Assembly (NCBI RefSeq): GCF_000968135.1 | Contig: NZ_FO538765.1 | Coordinates: 3,174,001 to 3,238,000, forward strand | Source of the DNA: Magnetospira sp. QH-2 | Lineage (GTDB): Bacteria > Pseudomonadota > Alphaproteobacteria > Rhodospirillales > Magnetospiraceae | Reading direction: 5' to 3' | Length of the DNA: 64,000 bases | Shown here: piece by piece, positions 60,152-64,000 of the stretch | How the letters are laid out: each line of letters opens with the position of its first letter | Numbering within the stretch: position 1 is the first letter of the stretch | Notes under the pieces: generated by a model | What the model was told of the DNA's origin: nothing | The model's database searches: none | What the model saw: only the letters and a program-made list of their open reading frames with translations | Program-made: the position numbers and the translations under genes

Positions 60152-60457
60152 ATGCAAGCCATGAAATTCTTCGTCGACACCCACGACACTAAGAACGACA
60201 CCTTCCCCGCCTGGATCACCCCCGAGCAGTTCGAAGATTTCTTCGCCCAATATACCGCCGTCTGTGCCGAAGAGAACGTGGTCATCCTCCGCGTCCACGT
60301 GGCCTATGAGGACGGCAAGGCTTTCTGCTTCACCATGGCCCCCGACGCCGACAGCGTCCGCCGCGCCCATGAACGGGTCTCGCTGCCTTTCGACGGCATC
60401 TCCGAAGTGCAGACCGCCACCCCGGGAGACACATTCTTCCGCAAGCGCGCCGCCTGA
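60152..60457 (+). CDS. DUF4242 / SCO4226-like small protein
   Basis: The 101-residue protein (FFVDTHDTKNDTFPAWITPEQFEDFFAQY; EENVVILRVHVAYEDGKAFCFTMAPDADSVRRAH) matches the DUF4242 ferredoxin-like fold group, which includes a nickel-binding Streptomyces protein. His and Cys are present but metal binding is unproven. AAGGACC precedes ATG 60152. It is 41 bases before the DUF4142 gene, so they are probably co-transcribed. Confidence 0.8.
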   Translation: MQAMKFFVDTHDTKNDTFPAWITPEQFEDFFAQYTAVCAEENVVILRVHVAYEDGKAFCFTMAPDADSVRRAHERVSLPFDGISEVQTATPGDTFFRKRAA

Positions 60458-60498
60458 CCCTGTCAAACCCAATCATTCCCACATAAGGAAACCGACCC

Positions 60499-61029
60499 AT
60501 GAAAAATCTCATCAAGACCACCATTGCCGCCGCCGCTATGGCTTTCATGACCGCCATGCCCGGTTCGGCCGGGACTTTGGACGACGCCACCATCTTTGCC
60601 ATTTTCGACCAGGCCAACATGGCTGACATCGCCACCGGCCGCCTGGGCTACAAGCATGGCAACACTGAAGAAGTCCGGGCCCTGGCCAAAATGGTGGTCA
60701 CCGACCATACCGCCGTACAGCAAATGGGCCGCGATCTGGCCAAGGAGATGGGCATCCTCGGCACCCCGCCAGACGGTGATCAGTCCTGGGCCGACCAGGC
60801 CAAATCGCTGAAAATGCTGGCCAGCATGGCCGGGCCCGATTTCGATGCCGCCTATCTGCGTTATGAGGTCGGCTACCACACCGCGGTGATCAACGCCATC
60901 AACACGGTCTTGTTGCCCGCGATCAAGAACGAGAAATTCAAGGCTTTGGTGGTCAAGGTCCTACCCGGATTCGAACACCACCTGGCGGCCACCAAGGCGG
61001 CGGCGGACAAGCTCGGCGTGACCTATTAA
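60499..61029 (+). CDS. DUF4142 exported protein
   Basis: The 176-residue protein has a signal peptide (KTTIAAAAMAFMTAMPGSAG) and the DUF4142 four-helix, ferritin-like pattern: FAIFDQANMADIATGRLGYKHGNTEEVRALAKMVVTDHTAVQ and YLRYEVGYHTAVINAI, HHLAATKAAADKLG. Family members are periplasmic and of unknown role. AAGGAAACC precedes the ATG. Confidence 0.85.
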   Translation: MKNLIKTTIAAAAMAFMTAMPGSAGTLDDATIFAIFDQANMADIATGRLGYKHGNTEEVRALAKMVVTDHTAVQQMGRDLAKEMGILGTPPDGDQSWADQAKSLKMLASMAGPDFDAAYLRYEVGYHTAVINAINTVLLPAIKNEKFKALVVKVLPGFEHHLAATKAAADKLGVTY

Positions 61030-61135
61030 GTCCCGGGTCAGCGGGAAGCGCCCCACTTCCCGTTGACGTCGGCTTCGGATTCAGGCTCTTTGACCCGGTC
61101 TTTGAATTCGGAGCCGACATGCGTTCGAGGGGCCT

Positions 61136-61786
61136 ATGGACGACCAAGCCATGACCATCGCCGAAACACTCAGCAACACGGGACGGACCCTGTTTGCCGA
61201 GCGTCTGATACGCAAGCATTTCGCCAAGGGGGACGGCGTGATTGAGCGGGGGGATCCGGTCTCCGGCGCCTATTTCGTCCTGGATGGCGCCCTGCGCGTC
61301 TATACCCTCGGCCCCAGTGGCAAGGAAGCCACTTTATACCGCATCGAACCGGGCGAGACCTGCGTGTTGGCGCTCAACGCCCTGTTCAACGATGTGCTTT
61401 ATCCGGCCTGGGTGGATGCCGAAGCGGATACGGTGATCGGGGTCCTGCCGGGCCCGGTGTACCGCACCCTGTTCAGCAGTGAAACGCCTATCCAGGATAT
61501 CACCGTGCGCGCCCTGTCCTCGGCGGTGTTCGGGCTGATGTCGGAACTGGAGCAGCGCACGGCACAAACGGTGGAACAACGGCTGGCTGGCTATTTGTTG
61601 CTGCGCGCCAATGGTGACGGCAAGGTCCGCAACACCCAGCAGGAAATTGCCGCCCGCATCGGCACCAGCCGCGAAGTGGTCGGGCGGCTGATGGCCCAGT
61701 TCGCCGATCAGGGTCTGGTCAAAACGGGACGGGGCATGGTGACGTTGGTGGAACCGGCGGCCCTGAATGATCTTTCGGGATCTTGA
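61136..61786 (+). CDS. Crp/Fnr-family transcription regulator
   Basis: The 216-residue protein has a cNMP-type sensor barrel (GDPVSGAYFVLDGALRVYTLGPSGKEATLYRIEPGETCVLAL) and a C-terminal HTH (NTQQEIAARIGTSREVVGRLMAQFADQGLV). It has no N-terminal Cys cluster for an Fe-S centre, so it is not a classical FNR. Cys near residue 78 (GETCVLALN) is conserved in an NO- or redox-sensing-like subgroup, but this is only a hint. GAGGGG precedes ATG 61136. Target genes unknown; DUF4242/DUF4142 genes lie just upstream. Confidence 0.88.
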   Translation: MDDQAMTIAETLSNTGRTLFAERLIRKHFAKGDGVIERGDPVSGAYFVLDGALRVYTLGPSGKEATLYRIEPGETCVLALNALFNDVLYPAWVDAEADTVIGVLPGPVYRTLFSSETPIQDITVRALSSAVFGLMSELEQRTAQTVEQRLAGYLLLRANGDGKVRNTQQEIAARIGTSREVVGRLMAQFADQGLVKTGRGMVTLVEPAALNDLSGS

Positions 61787-61789
61787 GTT

Positions 61790-62425
61790 TTATCCCGTCA
61801 TATAGCGTTTCAGATAATTCATGGCTTCATTGAGCTGCGCCATGCGGTCGTGGTTGCCAAAATCGCCGTCGGGATGATGAATGGTGGCCAGGATGCGAAA
61901 CCGTGCGCGTAATTCGGTCTTGTCTGGACGCGCGGTGGGTGGAAAGCCCAGCACATGCAGCGCCTCGGCCCGGCCCTCCACGCCATTTGGCAACGGATCG
62001 AAGGCCAATGCCGCGACCATCGCCCGCAACCGCTCCAACTCTTCGGCCACCGCTTCGGAAGGGGCGGCGGACTGGCCAGTGGGTCGCAGATCCACGTCCA
62101 GCGCCCCCTTTTCGAGATCCAAAGCCACGGCCAGGGCCTTGCGCAGCATGGGTACAGGGTATCCCGGCGTCATGCGCACCTGAAGACGGGGCTTGCGGCG
62201 CCAGGGACGGCCTTTGGACGGGCCCGACTTAAGAGTCACCGTCTCGCGGTCACCCGCTGCCGGTTCCCCCGGATCGGGCTGACCATTGATCACCTCGGCG
62301 GGAAAGGCCAACAGGATGGAGCGCACCAGATCCGCCACGTTCACCCCCCGCCGCTCGGCCAGATCCAACGCCGCCTGACGAAAGAGCGACGAACAGGGAA
62401 TGGTATAGGACTTCTTCAAAAGCAC
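61790..62425 (-). CDS. J-domain-containing protein
   Basis: The 211-residue protein ends in a short J domain (about 150-211: EALHVLGFPPTARPDKTELRARFRILATIHHPDGDFGNHDRMAQLNEAMNYLK) with the HPD tripeptide that stimulates DnaK ATPase. The N-terminal part is an unknown alpha-helical region (FRQAALDLAERRGVNVADLVRSIL) with a basic linker. It acts as a co-chaperone for specific clients. Confidence 0.85.
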   Translation of the reverse strand: MLLKKSYTIPCSSLFRQAALDLAERRGVNVADLVRSILLAFPAEVINGQPDPGEPAAGDRETVTLKSGPSKGRPWRRKPRLQVRMTPGYPVPMLRKALAVALDLEKGALDVDLRPTGQSAAPSEAVAEELERLRAMVAALAFDPLPNGVEGRAEALHVLGFPPTARPDKTELRARFRILATIHHPDGDFGNHDRMAQLNEAMNYLKRYMTG

Positions 62426-62557
62426 GGCTCCGACTCGGGGAATTGGGCGACAAGAGTAGTTGCAGCGCCGGGTGCGTCAACCGGTAGATATTGTTTGATC
62501 CCGATCCCGGGTGTTAGGCTGCGCGAACTCAGGAACCGGGAAGGGAAATCCGCCGTC

Positions 62558-63070
62558 ATGAGCCTGCGCATTTTGTTGTTGAGTTTGCTTTTGTCGGGAC
62601 TGTTTGGACCCGTTGGCATGGTCCCTGGCGCCCGGGCACAGCAAATGCTGGCAACCTTGGTGGAAATCCACAAATCCCAAAGGTTGATGGTGCTGAAATG
62701 GGGCGAAAACACCCTGGCTACCTATCGCATTTCGCTGGGCTCCAACCCCATCGGTCACAAGCGGGCGGCGGGAGACGGCCGCACCCCGGAAGGAAACTAC
62801 AAAGTAACCGCCCACCTGGAGCACCCGGAATACAAGCTGGCCTTGCGTATCTCCTATCCATCCTCCGCTGATACAGCCGTAGCCCGCGCCCGTGCCGTCG
62901 ATCCGGGCGGCGATATCTATATCCACGGCCAACCGGAAGCCATGATCTGGGACCAACGGGCCGACGTGTTGCAGGATTGGACCAACGGCAGTATTTCGGT
63001 GACCACTCGCGAGATGCGCAAGATCTGGGAACGGGTTCCCGATGGCACCCCCATCGCCATCCTGCCCTGA
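62558..63070 (+). CDS. YkuD/YafK-like L,D-transpeptidase-family protein with Cys-to-Ser change
   Basis: The 170-residue protein has a signal peptide (LLLSLLLSGLFGPVGMVPGARA) and a YkuD domain: SQRLMVLKWGENTLATYRISLG, KRAAGDGRTPEGNYKV and IYIHGQPE, with the conserved His. The catalytic position normally reads DWTxGCIavT; here it is DWTNGSISVT, Ser145 (AGT at 62990-62992). Active-site Cys loss should abolish transpeptidase or DpaA-type hydrolase activity unless Ser substitutes. All other motifs are kept, so it may bind peptidoglycan or regulate an active paralogue. AAGGGA lies upstream of ATG 62558. Confidence 0.82.
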   Translation: MSLRILLLSLLLSGLFGPVGMVPGARAQQMLATLVEIHKSQRLMVLKWGENTLATYRISLGSNPIGHKRAAGDGRTPEGNYKVTAHLEHPEYKLALRISYPSSADTAVARARAVDPGGDIYIHGQPEAMIWDQRADVLQDWTNGSISVTTREMRKIWERVPDGTPIAILP

Positions 63071-63324
63071 TCCCTTTTCATGGGCCATGCGTCTGTGGCA
63101 TTTCGTCCCGTCAAGATTGCCCATTGTTATCAATTATCTCGCCATTTTTCGCAGTGCTCAAACTGCAAGCCCTTCATAAATCACGCAAAAAAGAAGTTAT
63201 TTTGCAGTCGCGAACATTGACAAGGGGTGGGCATCGGCGCTAAACCTTTGGGTGGAGTTTAACCTACCCGAACAGGTCCTGTTACTTTTTGGTGACTGCC
63301 TGTTTTCTTAAGGGGAGCCAGCCC
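63071..63324 (+). promoter_or_regulatory. sdh operon promoter and leader region
   Basis: This 254-base gap holds a -35 match TTGACA at 63217-63222 with TAAACC 18 bases downstream as a weak -10. A 13-base palindrome AACAGGTCCTGTT (63271-63283) followed by ACTTTTT lies in the leader and could be an operator or a short hairpin. No gene was seen. Confidence 0.5.
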
Positions 63325-63708
63325 ATGAAAACGGGAGACCGCCCGCTTTCCCCACATCTGACGATCTACCGGCCACAGATCACCTCGATCCTGTCCATTG
63401 CCCATCGCGGCACCGGTTTCGTCCTTGCCGTGGGGACCTTGCTTTTTACCTATTGGATTGTTGCCGCCGCTTACGGTCCCGAGGCTTTCGAGACCGCTCA
63501 ATGGTTGATGGGAACATGGTTCGTACAGTTGGTGCTGCTCGGCTTCACCTTCTGCCTGTTCTATCACCTTGGAAATGGCATTCGGCATTTGGCATGGGAT
63601 GTGGGCTGTTGTCTTGACCTGCCCCGCCATGCGGCGACCGGTTGGCTGGTCGTCTTCTTTTCATTTGGTGCCACGGGTCTGACCTGGGCCCTGATCCTGT
63701 TTTCCTAG
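63325..63708 (+). CDS. sdhC: Succinate dehydrogenase cytochrome b556 subunit
   Basis: The 127-residue protein has the SdhC signature RPLSPHLTIYRPQITSILSIAHRGTG and YHLGNGIRHLAWDVG, with the haem b axial His in that second motif, and three membrane spans. It anchors complex II. AAGGGGAG precedes ATG 63325, chosen over ATG 63289. It is the first gene of the sdhCDAB operon. Confidence 0.95.
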   Translation: MKTGDRPLSPHLTIYRPQITSILSIAHRGTGFVLAVGTLLFTYWIVAAAYGPEAFETAQWLMGTWFVQLVLLGFTFCLFYHLGNGIRHLAWDVGCCLDLPRHAATGWLVVFFSFGATGLTWALILFS

Positions 63709-63723
63709 AAGGGGAGAGAAGCC

Positions 63724-64000
63724 ATGAACGATTTCCGTACTCCCCTGGCCCGCGTCCGCGGTCATGGATCGGCCCACGAGGGATCGGGCCATTGGTGGGT
63801 CCAACGCTTGACCTCGGTGGCCTTGGTACCGCTGAGCCTATGGATGGTGGCTTCCATTGTCGCCCTGAAAGGGGCCGATCACGCCACCTTCCAAGTCTGG
63901 CTCAGCCATTTCGGCAATGCTCTCATGATGGTGCTGTTCATCATCATCTCCATCCATCACATGGTGCTGGGCATGCAGGTCATCATTGAGGACTATGTCA
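63724..64000 (+). CDS. sdhD: Succinate dehydrogenase membrane anchor subunit (partial)
   Basis: The frame runs off the window after 92 residues. It shows the SdhD pattern RVRGHGSAHEGSGHWWVQRLTSVALVPLSLW and HHMVLGMQVIIEDYV with the conserved haem-ligand His and Asp-Tyr. It follows sdhC by 15 bases with GGGGAGAG upstream. sdhA and sdhB would be expected beyond 64000. Confidence 0.95.
   Translation, partial: MNDFRTPLARVRGHGSAHEGSGHWWVQRLTSVALVPLSLWMVASIVALKGADHATFQVWLSHFGNALMMVLFIIISIHHMVLGMQVIIEDYV

Overview
The window comes from an alphaproteobacterial chromosome, most like Rhodospirillales (Magnetospirillum/Rhodospirillum relatives). The indicators are a form II RuBisCO (cbbM) divergent from cbbR and followed by cbbQ-cbbO, a group 3b-type NAD(P)-linked [NiFe] hydrogenase, many signalling and multihaem cytochrome genes, and GC-rich codon use. 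This placement is inferred from gene content; no rRNA or tRNA gene was seen.

Layout. 1-2 kb: adrenodoxin-type ferredoxin, DsbA-fold isomerase, bacteriohemerythrin and SiaC-like protein. 1.9-10.2 kb (minus strand): one tightly packed run, from a GAF/PP2C/HATPase switch protein through a STAS protein, MlaE-F-D, an auxiliary lipoprotein and an rRNA methyltransferase to an M32 carboxypeptidase. 10.5-13.7 kb: a polyphosphate module (double-PPK2 AMP phosphotransferase plus CYTH-CHAD protein) behind a possible Pho box. 13.7-14.0 kb: a 344-bp MITE-like repeat carrying a second, nested 161-bp element. 14-19.7 kb: diguanylate cyclase, UvrD, PrmA and an orphan branched-chain-amino-acid-type binding protein. 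19.9-25 kb: the hydrogenase operon hydB - cNMP-binding protein - hydG - hydD - hydA - maturation protease. 25.0-26.6 kb: a second copy of the repeat, split by an IS110/IS1111-family element whose 3' non-coding region appears to contain the RNA guide for that very insertion site.

26.6-36 kb: small membrane peptides, lipoprotein, a PhnD-like/PAS protein translationally coupled to a Cache-PAS-PAS-GGDEF protein, an LplT-like MFS transporter, and two divergent pentahaem c-type cytochromes. 35.7-41.5 kb: cbbR/cbbM/cbbQ/cbbO. 41.5-53.4 kb: rtcB, an unexplained short transcription unit, thiI, DUF523/DUF1722 protein, TPR proteins, a DUF123 nuclease-like protein, radical SAM protein, SQR-like flavoprotein and feoB (TTG start). 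53.4-64 kb: ArsC-like protein, MscS channel, pentapeptide protein, GTP-type PEP carboxykinase, HugZ-like protein, an internally deleted 2-hydroxyacid dehydrogenase, a three-copy 103-bp palindromic tandem repeat, DUF4242 and DUF4142 proteins, Crp/Fnr regulator, J-domain protein, a YafK-like protein whose catalytic Cys is Ser, and the start of the sdh operon.

Together the genes fit a metabolically flexible, facultatively autotrophic or microaerobic bacterium: CO2 fixation (cbbM with its CbbQO activase), H2/NADPH turnover, periplasmic multihaem electron transfer, ferrous iron uptake, and heavy investment in c-di-GMP and partner-switch signalling. The most unusual items are the insertion-sequence guide RNA with its matching target, the nested MITEs with an empty-site comparison in the same window, and the Mla-type lipid transport operon headed by a phosphatase/kinase partner switch.
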